Translations under genes and position numbers: made by a program
Shown: piece after piece, positions 1 to 7,642 of the stretch
Layout: each line of letters opens with the position of its first letter
How positions within the stretch are numbered: position 1 is the first letter of the stretch
Notes under the pieces: generated by a model
Database searches by the model: none
What the model was told of the DNA's origin: nothing
The model's input: the letters and a program-made list of their open reading frames with translations, nothing else
From: JAJTYI01 sp964420145
Lineage (GTDB): Bacteria > Patescibacteriota > Dojkabacteria > B142 > OLB20
Direction of reading: 5' to 3'
Length of the DNA stretch: 31,549 bases
NCBI GenBank assembly: GCA_964420145.1
Contig: CAYQRB010000008.1
Location: forward strand, 1-31,549

Positions 1-15
1 ACCAAGTCTGAATGA

Positions 16-207
16 ATGAAAAGAATCTTATCCTTAGTATTAGAGGGTGCTGTTATTGTAGCTTTACTTGGGTTCTCTGCGTCTTTTATTTTTATAGACT
101 TTCCTCTTACTTTTCCGATCGGTGTTATTGTAGGGATAGTTCTTAGGTTAGTTATTGATTATGTATGGAAAATATATAATCAATTAACAGGTAAATCCCT
201 AGATTGA
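16..207 (+). CDS. Small hydrophobic membrane protein, function unknown
   Basis: This 63-residue protein consists of two hydrophobic stretches (about residues 5-30 and 33-50) with a short polar C-terminal tail (KIYNQLTGKSLD), so it is probably a two-helix inner-membrane protein. It starts with ATG at 16 and ends in TGA at 205-207. The next gene lies on the opposite strand and its stop codon abuts this one at 208, so the two are convergent with no spacer. I recognise no family. It sits at the edge of the window and may belong to an operon that continues upstream. Confidence 0.5.
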   Translation: MKRILSLVLEGAVIVALLGFSASFIFIDFPLTFPIGVIVGIVLRLVIDYVWKIYNQLTGKSLD

Positions 208-834
208 TTATTTATTTTTCTGCATATCTTTTATTAGCTTTAAGGCACTTTTGTCGTTGGTGATTGTGTATAGTTTGCTGTTTGGATATTTCTCTAGTAA
301 TGTTGGTTTGGTCTCATACATTGCTCTCATTTGTTCGAGTGTATCTTTCCATCTAGCTTCGAACTGCCATACTGTTCTTGAGAGCATCCTTTTTCTCAGG
401 AGTTCTAATCCCTTTTTAGTAAAAGTGGGAAACATAAAATATATTCTTGAATTTGGAAACTTTTCTAGGAAAGGATCAAGTACCTTATAATAAATTGTGG
501 CTAGTGGAATATATTTTTGGGTGGATATTTCTTCTAAAACAGATTTTTGATAACCATAGTACTGGTTTCCCATAGTAAATGTGGTAATAAACTCACCTTT
601 CAAAAGTAATTCTTCGTATTTCTTTTTACTAACGAAATAATACTGTACTCCGTGCTCCTCATCACTTCTTTGTGGTCTGGAGGTGGTAGGGATTAAAAAT
701 TTATGAGAAGTTTTCAGTCTATCTACAACCCAGTTTTTCCCGACTGCGGTAGGGCCTGTGAGTATATCTACTACAATATCATTTCTGACTGGAAAGGCTT
801 TCAGGTGATTTTTGATCTCTGCTCGACTTAGCAT
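208..834 (-). CDS. Guanylate kinase-like P-loop protein with altered Walker A
   Basis: The 208-residue protein has the layout of guanylate kinase. A P-loop lies at residues 27-34 (GPTAVGKN), followed by the GMP-binding-type segment TSRPQR at 51-56 and the E..G..Y.FVS pattern at about 59-69. Canonical guanylate kinases convert GMP to GDP with ATP. Here the last P-loop residue is Asn instead of Ser/Thr, the residue that normally helps hold Mg2+. Much of the C-terminal half is divergent. It may be a specialised nucleotide kinase or a GMK-fold protein with reduced activity; the family call is fairly sure, the activity is not. The start is only 27 nt from the divergent GH18 gene. Confidence 0.7.
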   Translation of the reverse strand: MLSRAEIKNHLKAFPVRNDIVVDILTGPTAVGKNWVVDRLKTSHKFLIPTTSRPQRSDEEHGVQYYFVSKKKYEELLLKGEFITTFTMGNQYYGYQKSVLEEISTQKYIPLATIYYKVLDPFLEKFPNSRIYFMFPTFTKKGLELLRKRMLSRTVWQFEARWKDTLEQMRAMYETKPTLLEKYPNSKLYTITNDKSALKLIKDMQKNK

Positions 835-861
835 TTTGACTGCTATAAGATAAAATAAGTT

Positions 862-2136
862 ATGAATAAAACTAAACTTAGGTTTAACAAGAACTTTTTG
901 ATAATAACTACTGTAGTAGTTTTTTTCTCTTTACTTTTCGCATTTAGTTTTATCATACTGAGTGGCTATAATCAATTTTCTGACTCAAACTCCGTAAATT
1001 CAATACTTCCCACTCCTGTGTATGTTAAAGGTAATAAAGATACAGCGCAAGACCAAACTAAGTCACAAATCAGCGTACCTGAAGTTTCTGATGATAAAAA
1101 AACTATCGAAATATCTGGAAAACCACTACAAATAGCGGGCTGGATACCAACTTGGGCTTCTCCTGCTGGGTTACAATCTTTACAGAAAAATCCAAACTAT
1201 TTTAATACTATTTCTCCTGTTTGGTATGAAGTTAGAGCAGATGGAACCCTAAACTCCAAATACCCAACAAATAAAACTACTTTAATAAGCTATGCCCGTA
1301 GTAATAATCTCAAGATTATTCCTACAATCGGAATGTTTGATCACAATTTATTTGGGGGTATTTTGCGCTCCAAGCAGAGTAGGGATCGTCATATTGACTC
1401 TGTTGTGAGTACTGTTATTTCTAACGGCTATGATGGTATTGATTTGGATTATGAATCTATTAGCTTAGTAGACAAAGACTTGTATTTTGAGTTTTTAGAT
1501 AAACTTTCTACACAGTTGAGAGCTAATGATAAAACTCTTACAGTTACGGTTCTTGCAAAATGGGGAGATGATGTTTATTATGCTTATCGCCCAGAAACAA
1601 GGCAGGTTCAGGATTGGATGGCAATTGCCCAATACGCCGATGAAATTAGGATAATGGCCTATGATTATACATATTCAGGTGATATGTATCCTGGTCCAAT
1701 CGGTCCTACTGGCTGGATTAGAAAAATTCTTGAATATGCTAAAGGACAAATCCCACCAGAGAAAACTGTCTTAGGGGTACATTTATATGCCTATGAGTGG
1801 TATCAACCTACTATTACTGATCAGGCTAGCGAAAAACTAAATATTCAGACAAATTCAACATTAAATAAACAGTCAAATCCTCGTCCTGCAAAAGCATATA
1901 CATACTCTAATGTCGCGAGTATATTAGCAAACAACCAAGGAGAGTCCTCTACATTCGAAGGGGAGAAAATATTTTTTTATTCTGCAGTTAATAAAAATAC
2001 AGGAGTTAAAGAAGATAGGGCTTTGGTTTATATAGATCCAGATGGGGTAAAGGCAAGGACAGATATCGCAAAGGAGTATGGATTGAAGGGAGTAGTTTTC
2101 TGGCGATTGGGGGGAGAAGGGAGTTTCCTCGATTAG
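862..2136 (+). CDS. Membrane-anchored glycoside hydrolase family 18 protein (YaaH/chitinase-like)
   Basis: The 424-residue protein has an N-terminal basic tail and one transmembrane segment (about residues 13-34), a low-complexity linker to about residue 85, then a GH18 barrel. The GH18 signature DGIDLDYE is at residues 191-198, with the presumed catalytic acid E198. MAYDY at 265-269 is the conserved strand-6 motif. GH18 enzymes cleave beta-1,4 bonds between N-acetylglucosamine residues. The closest-looking group is the YaaH/SleL type that acts on peptidoglycan, so a role in cell-wall remodelling or scavenging outside the membrane is likely. No clear Shine-Dalgarno site precedes the ATG. The divergent kinase-like gene leaves just 27 nt for both promoters. 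Confidence 0.85.
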   Translation: MNKTKLRFNKNFLIITTVVVFFSLLFAFSFIILSGYNQFSDSNSVNSILPTPVYVKGNKDTAQDQTKSQISVPEVSDDKKTIEISGKPLQIAGWIPTWASPAGLQSLQKNPNYFNTISPVWYEVRADGTLNSKYPTNKTTLISYARSNNLKIIPTIGMFDHNLFGGILRSKQSRDRHIDSVVSTVISNGYDGIDLDYESISLVDKDLYFEFLDKLSTQLRANDKTLTVTVLAKWGDDVYYAYRPETRQVQDWMAIAQYADEIRIMAYDYTYSGDMYPGPIGPTGWIRKILEYAKGQIPPEKTVLGVHLYAYEWYQPTITDQASEKLNIQTNSTLNKQSNPRPAKAYTYSNVASILANNQGESSTFEGEKIFFYSAVNKNTGVKEDRALVYIDPDGVKARTDIAKEYGLKGVVFWRLGGEGSFLD

Positions 2137-2175
2137 TGGGGTTCCTTTGTGTATTTATTTTTCTGAAATTTATAT

Positions 2176-2181
2176 TATAAT
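2176..2181 (+). promoter_or_regulatory. Probable -10 box of the aquaporin-like gene
   Basis: A TATAAT hexamer lies 26 nt before the ATG at 2208. The -35 region is weak (AT-rich, near 2153-2158). This would give a leader of about 20 nt. Confidence 0.4.
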
Positions 2182-2207
2182 AAGCTCATAATCTTTTATC
2201 TTTTATT

Positions 2208-2846
2208 ATGAAAAACACTGCAAAATATATAGCTGAGTTTTTGGGTACATTTGTACTTTCTTTTATAGTAGTACTCTCAGTAGCCAAAGATTTTCCTGTA
2301 TCTACGCCTATGCTCGCTACTATTACTTTGTTGATTTTTGTTTATACGATTGGTCCTATTTCTGGTTGCCATATTAACCCAGCTGTAACTGTTGGGCTAT
2401 GGGTAAGAGAGAAAATAAAGCTACAAGAAGCGGTAATGTATATACTGGTACAGTTAGTTGCAGGTGTGGTTGCTATGTACTCTGTCAAAAGCTTGGGAGG
2501 TGAAATCAATACAGCAAATATTTTTGGTAACCATGTTTTTTTCGCTGAAATGTTAGGTTCTGCTGTGTTTGGTTTTGGAATTATGGCAGTAGTCAGGAAA
2601 AAGACCGAAAGTACTATGAGTGGTGTTGTGATTGGTGGATCACTCTTATTAGGAATTGTAATTGCAGTTTTAGCAGGATCAGCTGGAGTTCTAAACCCTG
2701 CTGTTGCTCTAGCTTTTGGGTTTGCAGATTGGCAATACCTCACTTCTTCTGTAGTGGGTATGGTCTTGGGTATGGTTCTCTATGATTTTTTAATTGGAGA
2801 GAAACTGGCGAATCTAAAAATCACTTTTGCTGAGAAAAAAGACTAG
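2208..2846 (+). CDS. MIP-family channel (aquaporin-like) lacking the selectivity-filter arginine
   Basis: This 212-residue protein has six predicted membrane helices and both NPA boxes of the major intrinsic protein family. The first is in SGCHINPAV (NPA at 57-59), the second in GVLNPAVAL (NPA at 163-165). MIP channels pass water or small neutral solutes. In nearly all aquaporins and glycerol facilitators the second box continues as NPAR, and that Arg forms the narrow ar/R filter. Here it is NPAV, so the filter should be wider and uncharged. The fold assignment is firm; the substrate cannot be deduced. The gene is convergent with the Nudix gene, with 7 nt between stops. Confidence 0.88.
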   Translation: MKNTAKYIAEFLGTFVLSFIVVLSVAKDFPVSTPMLATITLLIFVYTIGPISGCHINPAVTVGLWVREKIKLQEAVMYILVQLVAGVVAMYSVKSLGGEINTANIFGNHVFFAEMLGSAVFGFGIMAVVRKKTESTMSGVVIGGSLLLGIVIAVLAGSAGVLNPAVALAFGFADWQYLTSSVVGMVLGMVLYDFLIGEKLANLKITFAEKKD

Positions 2847-2853
2847 TCTTCGT

Positions 2854-3324
2854 TTATAGAGTACGCCTTAGTTCTGAGATTTTTATCCTAGCGACTTTGG
2901 GAGTGTTGCCGAAGTCCTTTCGTAAGTCTTCAATCAGCCAGTCACGAATTTCAAGCGGATAGAGAAGTAGTTGTGATAATTTATCTAGTGGATACCAGTT
3001 TGGATCATAAAACTCTTCTGGATCTTCTAGCATATTTTCAGCTTCATTAGCATCACCTAGTTTGGGTTCTCCTGAGATATAGTTACACAGGTAAAAAAAC
3101 TGTTCGGAATTATCATCGTAAATATGCTGATAGAGTAACTTCTCGATTTTTACTGTAAGAGTAGTTTCCTCAAAAACTTCTCTTAAAGCCGTTTCTTCGG
3201 TTGTTTCGCCTATTTCTACACCACCTCCTGGGAAAACATAATATTTTGCCCCATACTTAATACGGTGCATAAGTACTATTTTATTAGCTTTTATTATTAT
3301 TCCTGCAGAACGCGTTCTTTTCAT
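2854..3324 (-). CDS. Nudix hydrolase
   Basis: The 156-residue protein carries a Nudix box at residues 34-56: G34, E40, then REVFEE at 48-53. These residues bind Mg2+ and catalyse hydrolysis of nucleoside diphosphates linked to another group. The usual Gly near the end of the box is Thr (TTL at 54-56). The size is typical of MutT/ADP-ribose-type housecleaning enzymes but the substrate cannot be told. It starts 6 nt downstream of the MFS gene stop on the same strand, so the two are probably co-transcribed, with MFS first. Confidence 0.85.
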   Translation of the reverse strand: MKRTRSAGIIIKANKIVLMHRIKYGAKYYVFPGGGVEIGETTEETALREVFEETTLTVKIEKLLYQHIYDDNSEQFFYLCNYISGEPKLGDANEAENMLEDPEEFYDPNWYPLDKLSQLLLYPLEIRDWLIEDLRKDFGNTPKVARIKISELRRTL

Positions 3325-3330
3325 TATTAA

Positions 3331-4563
3331 TTATTCCGCTGTCCTGTCGATAATTATCTCATCAGATTTTAACTGAATAAGACTATCACGCTTTTTTAGT
3401 GAAAGATACAACAGAATAGCTACCAATATTAAAATAGACCAGCCAACTAGAAAGTATTCCAGTTTCCCGATTTGATTAAGATATCCAATTACTGGCGCAA
3501 GTGCAATATATGGAAGCATTCGCATAAAGGACGCTACCGAGAGGACGGTGGCGCGTTGCTTTTCTGGAGAGTTGTTGTTTATGATTTCACTCATAAATGG
3601 ATAAAGAATATATTCTCCTGCATATAGAATAAGTATTACAAGAAAACCAAAAACTCCGATATCTCCAAGTGAAGATAATAAACTGACGACTGCTGAAAGT
3701 GCGATAAAGGTCAGAAAATATTTTTCGCTTATCTGTTCTGCGCGTTTATTCATAAGATGCAAAATCAGAACAGTGATAATATTACTAACCGCTATTACAA
3801 TAGATCCTTGAAACGGATCAAAATGGAAACGATCCATTAACACCAGACGCAAAAGTCCCCATCCGGTAGCGTAAAACAGTCCCTGAACTGTAATAATTAT
3901 TGGAACATATATCCATAGTTTAGGTAGGCGAAATTGCTTAAATCCATTTTTGATATCAGCGATATAGCTGTCGGTTTCTGTTGCTAGTTCTGATTTTAAT
4001 TTTTTAGGACGAATATCTTTAATTGGCAAAATGATAATCACTGCAAAGAGAAAAACTAACCCAGTGAGAATCCAAGGAATGCGGGGATTTATGGTATGAA
4101 GCCAACCTCCTACGATGGTGGTGATAAGTGAACCAATAAGCGCCACTTGGGATCCACGAGTTACAAGCTTTCTCCAGTTTAGAGAGTCTTGTTTAAATTT
4201 CAGATTATCAAAAAATAATGCTTCATCTGCTCCGGAGGCAAGTGAGACACCTATCATTAAAATAGCTTGACCTATAAAAAATGGGAAAAAATTATTTCCA
4301 AATGCTTGTATTAGTATTCCTCCACTGACAAATATTTGTCCTAAGCGAACAATTTTATCTCTTCCAAACCTATCCGCCAAAACCCCAGAAGGTATCTCTG
4401 CAAGGAGTCTTATAGCAAAAGCCATCCCGTCAAGAATTCCGATTTTCTGATCATTGATAAAAAGCCGATAGAAATATAACCAGACAGCACCGAAAAACCA
4501 CATATTGGTAAGTAGTCTGTACAAGATATATCGCTTGGAAAGCCAGCGTTGCTCAGAAGTCAT
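3331..4563 (-). CDS. Major facilitator superfamily transporter
   Basis: This is a 410-residue polytopic protein of about 12 hydrophobic helices with a long polar loop in the middle (about residues 185-210), the usual MFS shape. The loop 2-3 signature is present as GVLADRFGRDK at residues 60-70 (motif A). The overall look is of the DHA1-like drug/proton antiporter or unknown-substrate MFS group; no substrate-specific motif is recognised. It begins with ATG at 4563 shortly after the tRNA-Leu gene on the same strand and is followed after 6 nt by the Nudix gene. Confidence 0.82.
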   Translation of the reverse strand: MTSEQRWLSKRYILYRLLTNMWFFGAVWLYFYRLFINDQKIGILDGMAFAIRLLAEIPSGVLADRFGRDKIVRLGQIFVSGGILIQAFGNNFFPFFIGQAILMIGVSLASGADEALFFDNLKFKQDSLNWRKLVTRGSQVALIGSLITTIVGGWLHTINPRIPWILTGLVFLFAVIIILPIKDIRPKKLKSELATETDSYIADIKNGFKQFRLPKLWIYVPIIITVQGLFYATGWGLLRLVLMDRFHFDPFQGSIVIAVSNIITVLILHLMNKRAEQISEKYFLTFIALSAVVSLLSSLGDIGVFGFLVILILYAGEYILYPFMSEIINNNSPEKQRATVLSVASFMRMLPYIALAPVIGYLNQIGKLEYFLVGWSILILVAILLYLSLKKRDSLIQLKSDEIIIDRTAE

Positions 4564-4595
4564 GATTTTTACTAAAAATGCGTATAGTCATCATA

Positions 4596-4678
4596 TGCCG
4601 CGGGAGGGACTCGAACCCTCAAGACTGTAAAGCCACTGGATTTTAAGTCCAGCGCGTATACCATTCCGCCACCACGGC
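4596..4678 (-). tRNA. tRNA-Leu (anticodon UAA)
   Basis: On the minus strand the acceptor GCCGTGG pairs with CCGCGGC. The anticodon stem CTGGA/TCCAG encloses the loop CTTAAAA, giving anticodon TAA. A long class II variable arm follows, and the T arm is GAGGG-TTCGAGT-CCCTC. The discriminator is A, as expected for leucine, and CCA is not encoded. Confidence 0.95.
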
Positions 4679-4695
4679 ATAAAATAGTAATATCT

Positions 4696-4766
4696 AGGTG
4701 ACACCGGGAATCGAACCCGGGATAAGGGTTTTGCAGACCCATGCCTTACCACTTGGCCATGTCACC
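4696..4766 (-). tRNA. tRNA-Cys (anticodon GCA)
   Basis: The acceptor GGTGACA pairs with TGTCACC. The anticodon loop CTGCAAA gives anticodon GCA, and the T arm is CCGGG-TTCGATT-CCCGG. The discriminator is T, as usual for cysteine. The first anticodon-stem pair is a T-T mismatch. CCA is not encoded. It lies 17 nt upstream of tRNA-Leu on the same strand, so they may be transcribed together. Confidence 0.95.
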
Positions 4767-4850
4767 GTTGAGTAGTATCACCTATTACTATTAGATTGTT
4801 AAGAACTTGTTGCAAATTCTACCAAATTATTGAGTAAATTGATAAAAATT

Positions 4851-4879
4851 TTTATTTAAATCAATAAGAACTGTATAAT
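4851..4879 (+). promoter_or_regulatory. Promoter for tRNA-Pro(GGG)
   Basis: TTTATT at 4851-4856 and a perfect TATAAT at 4874-4879 are separated by 17 nt. Transcription would begin at about 4886, a few bases before the mature tRNA 5' end at 4892. Confidence 0.55.
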
Positions 4880-4891
4880 TAAAGCATAAAG

Positions 4892-4968
4892 CGGGCTGTA
4901 GTTTAGTTGGCTAAAATGCACGGCTGGGGGTCGTGAGAGCGTGAGTTCGAGTCTCACCAGCCCGACCA
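4892..4968 (+). tRNA. tRNA-Pro (anticodon GGG), CCA encoded
   Basis: The acceptor CGGGCTG pairs with CAGCCCG, with the C1-G72 pair typical of proline tRNAs. The anticodon stem CACGG/TCGTG encloses the loop CTGGGGG (anticodon GGG). The T arm is GTGAG-TTCGAGT-CTCAC. The discriminator A is followed by CCA in the DNA (4966-4968); none of the other tRNAs in the window encodes CCA. Confidence 0.93.
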
Positions 4969-5135
4969 AGTTAGAAATGACAGATAAATAATATGACCCA
5001 AAATACATGCTATATATCCTACAAACTTGTTACCACGAAAGTTCGTGAGAACTAGTAATAATACAAGTCCTCTGGGCGTAAAAGAGGCTCAGAATTATAG
5101 GAGTGATAGTTAAGATTAATTTAATACTTTACATT

Positions 5136-5429
5136 ATGAGGCATATAGAAAAAACTGAAAAAGTATCATTACAAAATTTGCTCTCTCAGATTCACAAAGG
5201 GGAATTTGTTATACCTGATTTTCAAAGAGAATTTGAATGGGATCCATGGGATGTAGCTGACTTATTGAAGTCAATCTTTATGGATTATTATGTCGGTACG
5301 CTTTTGTTTTGGAAAGCTTCTGATGAGAATATTCGCATATTAAATTGTGAATCAATTTACGGGTTTAAAGGTAATGTAGACCCTAGGACAACAAAGATTG
5401 TCAGCTCTATATTATGCATTTTTCGCTAA
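5136..5429 (+). pseudogene. DUF262 (GmrSD N-terminal type) fragment, cut off by a frameshift
   Basis: This reading frame holds the first about 80 residues of a DUF262 domain: an N-terminal SLQNLLSQI helix followed by IPDFQREFEWDPWDVADLL, the family's opening motif. DUF262 is the ParB-like NTP-hydrolysing domain of GmrS-type restriction proteins. After GNVDP (5370-5384) the frame runs into unrelated sequence and stops. The rest of the domain, starting with LGQQRLSALYYAFF, continues one base out of phase in the next ORF. Homologues usually have about five residues between the GNxxP region and the (D/G)GQQR motif; here they are missing. I chose the ATG at 5136 because the family starts about there; a GTG at 5103 is also in frame. 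Confidence 0.72.
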
Positions 5430-7398
5430 AGATATTCCTTTCCCTAAGAGAAAATCCAGTTACCACTTTTTTATAAATATAAATAATCTTTTAGAATCTG
5501 ATTTTGACGAGGCTTTTTATTATGAATGGGAACATAAGAGTATTAGAGACCTTTTGAACGATCCAGCCTTGCAATATCAGAATAATATACTACCAGTATC
5601 AGTTTTAACTGAGACCTTTGCATTTTTCACATGGTTAAATGGATATAAAGACTACCTAATAAAGGAAGGGCTTGATATTGAAATGGTAAGCGAGAAGTAT
5701 GAAGCTTTAAAGCAGATTGTAGAAGTAACCTTAAACGAATACAGCATCAGTTATATAGAATTAGATAGGAATATGCCAATTGAAAAGGTTTGCGACATTT
5801 TTACAAAGATTAATAGTAAAGGTGTACCGTTAAGTATATTTGATTTATTAAATGCTATTTTAAGACCTCACGAGATTAATCTTAAAGAGAATTGGAGGAT
5901 AGTTAAAGATGATCTGATGTTTGTCGATGAAGCGAGAACAAAAGTTCACCTTCTTCAAAATATGTCTATTAAACTACAAGATTATTGTTCACCCAGATAT
6001 CTTTATTATCTTGTCCCAAATGTAAAAAAGACCATAAGGCTTGAGGATAATACTAAAGAGGAGAAGACATTAATTACAGATGCTGAAACCTTCGAAAATG
6101 AGTGGAAAACTTCTGTTGAGGCGTATAAGAACGCTGTGAAAACATTAAAAAACCCTCGTGAATACGGGGTAATAGATATGAGGTTCCTGCCATATAATGG
6201 GATATTACCTATTTTTTCCGCACTTAAAGCATATATTGACAACAACCTGAAGGAGAACCATCTTTCAGCAATCAAGAAACTGAGACAATGGTATTGGGCA
6301 TCAGTTTTTACACAAAACTACTCTAGTTCCGTTGAATCACAGTCTGCAAAAGACTACAAATTAATGATTAAATGGTTTGAAGACGATAATGCAATACCAG
6401 AAATTGTACAGAGATTTAAGGATTTATACCAAAATTTAAACCTAATCCGGGAAACAAACCCAAATTCAGCGATTTATAATGCAATTTTTAATCTCTATAT
6501 CATTAATGGAGCTAGAGATTGGAAAACACTTGACTTGCCTGACTATTCTCGACTAGATGATCATCATATTGTTCCACGCTCATGGGGAAAGGATGTTGTT
6601 GGGGAGGATATAAATTCAATTCTTAATAGAACGCCTTTACTACCTGTAACTAACAGACATATAATTAGTGATACATTACCTAATGAATACTTACCCAAAT
6701 TATTTAGTAGTAATAATGCAGATGAAATTTATAAACTTTTTTCCTCTCATCAGATTAGCAAAAAAGCAATAGAAATATTATCTAAAGAGTCTTTTAATAA
6801 AGATGATTACTATGAATTTTTAGAAGAAAGAAACAAACAAATCCTCAGTCAGATACAAACCATATTTGAAGACCCAACAAATGATTCAAATCCAGATACA
6901 ATCGAAGAACTTATTGCACTGGGTGAAAATTTAAGGCTTGAATTTAAATCTTCCTACAGATGGGATATCGATCGAGATGTACAGGACAAAAAGATGGAAA
7001 ATATTATTCTTAAAACTATATCAGCTTTTAGTAATGGCGAGGGAGGAACTTTAATAATCGGAGTAGATGATAATGGTGTTGCATTGGGGCTTGGTAAAGA
7101 TTACTTGACCTTAAAAGATGGAAATAAGGATGAGTTTGAAATACATTTAAGAAATCAACTTAATAAAACCTTTGGTACTGTTTTTAGTACAACGAATTTA
7201 ATAGTTACATTTCCTGTCTTGGATGGAAAAGAGATTTGTAGAATAGATGTAGAAGCAGGTAACGAGCCTATTTTCCTAGAAGTTATGGATGAACATGGGC
7301 GGAAGCTTGAGAGATTTTATATCAGAAGTGGGAATACATCGCAGCCATTAGAAAAAGGGAGCGAGATAACTGAATATATTAGGAGGAGGTTTAAATGA
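5398..7398 (+). CDS. DUF262 remainder + HNH (DUF1524-like) + AlbA_2 fusion; GmrSD-like nuclease, 5' end disrupted
   Basis: This 666-codon frame continues the DUF262 gene. Counting from the TTG at 5398, it has the rest of DUF262 with its second motif IFTKINSKGVPLS (134-146). An HNH nuclease core follows at 387-420 (DDHHIVPRSW, then N410-R411 and TNR at 418-420). A C-terminal AlbA_2/Schlafen-type domain spans about 505-665, with EFKSS at 515-519 and SNGEGGTLIIGVDDNG at 545-560. DUF262 plus HNH is the layout of GmrSD type IV restriction enzymes that attack modified phage DNA. The added AlbA_2 domain suggests RNA or DNA binding. TTG 5398 lies inside a conserved motif and is not a believable start; the first internal ATG is near 5683. 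Likely a decaying or mis-assembled defence gene. Confidence 0.75.
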   Translation: MSALYYAFFAKDIPFPKRKSSYHFFININNLLESDFDEAFYYEWEHKSIRDLLNDPALQYQNNILPVSVLTETFAFFTWLNGYKDYLIKEGLDIEMVSEKYEALKQIVEVTLNEYSISYIELDRNMPIEKVCDIFTKINSKGVPLSIFDLLNAILRPHEINLKENWRIVKDDLMFVDEARTKVHLLQNMSIKLQDYCSPRYLYYLVPNVKKTIRLEDNTKEEKTLITDAETFENEWKTSVEAYKNAVKTLKNPREYGVIDMRFLPYNGILPIFSALKAYIDNNLKENHLSAIKKLRQWYWASVFTQNYSSSVESQSAKDYKLMIKWFEDDNAIPEIVQRFKDLYQNLNLIRETNPNSAIYNAIFNLYIINGARDWKTLDLPDYSRLDDHHIVPRSWGKDVVGEDINSILNRTPLLPVTNRHIISDTLPNEYLPKLFSSNNADEIYKLFSSHQISKKAIEILSKESFNKDDYYEFLEERNKQILSQIQTIFEDPTNDSNPDTIEELIALGENLRLEFKSSYRWDIDRDVQDKKMENIILKTISAFSNGEGGTLIIGVDDNGVALGLGKDYLTLKDGNKDEFEIHLRNQLNKTFGTVFSTTNLIVTFPVLDGKEICRIDVEAGNEPIFLEVMDEHGRKLERFYIRSGNTSQPLEKGSEITEYIRRRFK

Positions 7399-7433
7399 AA
7401 AAACTAGAATATACAATACCGACCCTGAAATAA
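7395..7433 (+). pseudogene. Twelve-codon ORF with a strong ribosome binding site; possible stub of a lost partner gene
   Basis: An ATG at 7395 overlaps the TGA of the preceding nuclease gene (ATGA) and sits 5 nt after AGGAGGAGG (7381-7389), the best Shine-Dalgarno match seen in the window. That arrangement normally marks a translationally coupled second gene. The frame stops after MKKLEYTIPTLK. It could be the stub of a truncated partner gene, or the purine-rich run could just encode the Arg codons of the upstream protein. Confidence 0.3.
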
Positions 7434-7509
7434 TTCTTTAGTATTCATACATTATTGGAAAGAACAACTTCTTTTTGTATTATGGTACTGTACGATTTGA
7501 GTATCCAAC

Positions 7510-7583
7510 CAGACCATAGCTTAATTGGCTAAAGCGCGTGATTCGGGTTCACGAGACTGGCAGTTCAAGTCTGCCTGGTCTGA
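7510..7583 (+). tRNA. tRNA-Pro (anticodon CGG)
   Basis: The acceptor CAGACCA pairs with TGGTCTG, again with C1-G72. The anticodon stem CGTGA/TCACG encloses the loop TTCGGGT (anticodon CGG). The T arm is GGCAG-TTCAAGT-CTGCC. The discriminator is A and CCA is not encoded. With tRNA-Pro(GGG) at 4892 it brackets the DUF262 nuclease gene. Confidence 0.94.
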
Positions 7584-7642
7584 GATAAATTTTTAAACTG
7601 TATTCTAAATTATTTAGCTTACAAGAGAAAGTTTATAAATGA

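Noticed and set aside
2342..2743. 133-codon minus-strand frame opposite the aquaporin gene
   Set aside because: It is a shadow of a clear MIP gene; its composition (Pro/Thr-rich) has no domain pattern.
5028..5041. CACGAA-AG-TTCGTG hairpin upstream of the DUF262 gene
   Set aside because: A 6-bp hairpin with a 2-nt loop and no T run; too short to claim as terminator or operator without comparison.
4892..7583. The two tRNA-Pro genes as attL/attR of an integrated element
   Set aside because: Their 3' halves share only short tRNA-typical stretches, no integrase is present, and the sequences are different isoacceptors.
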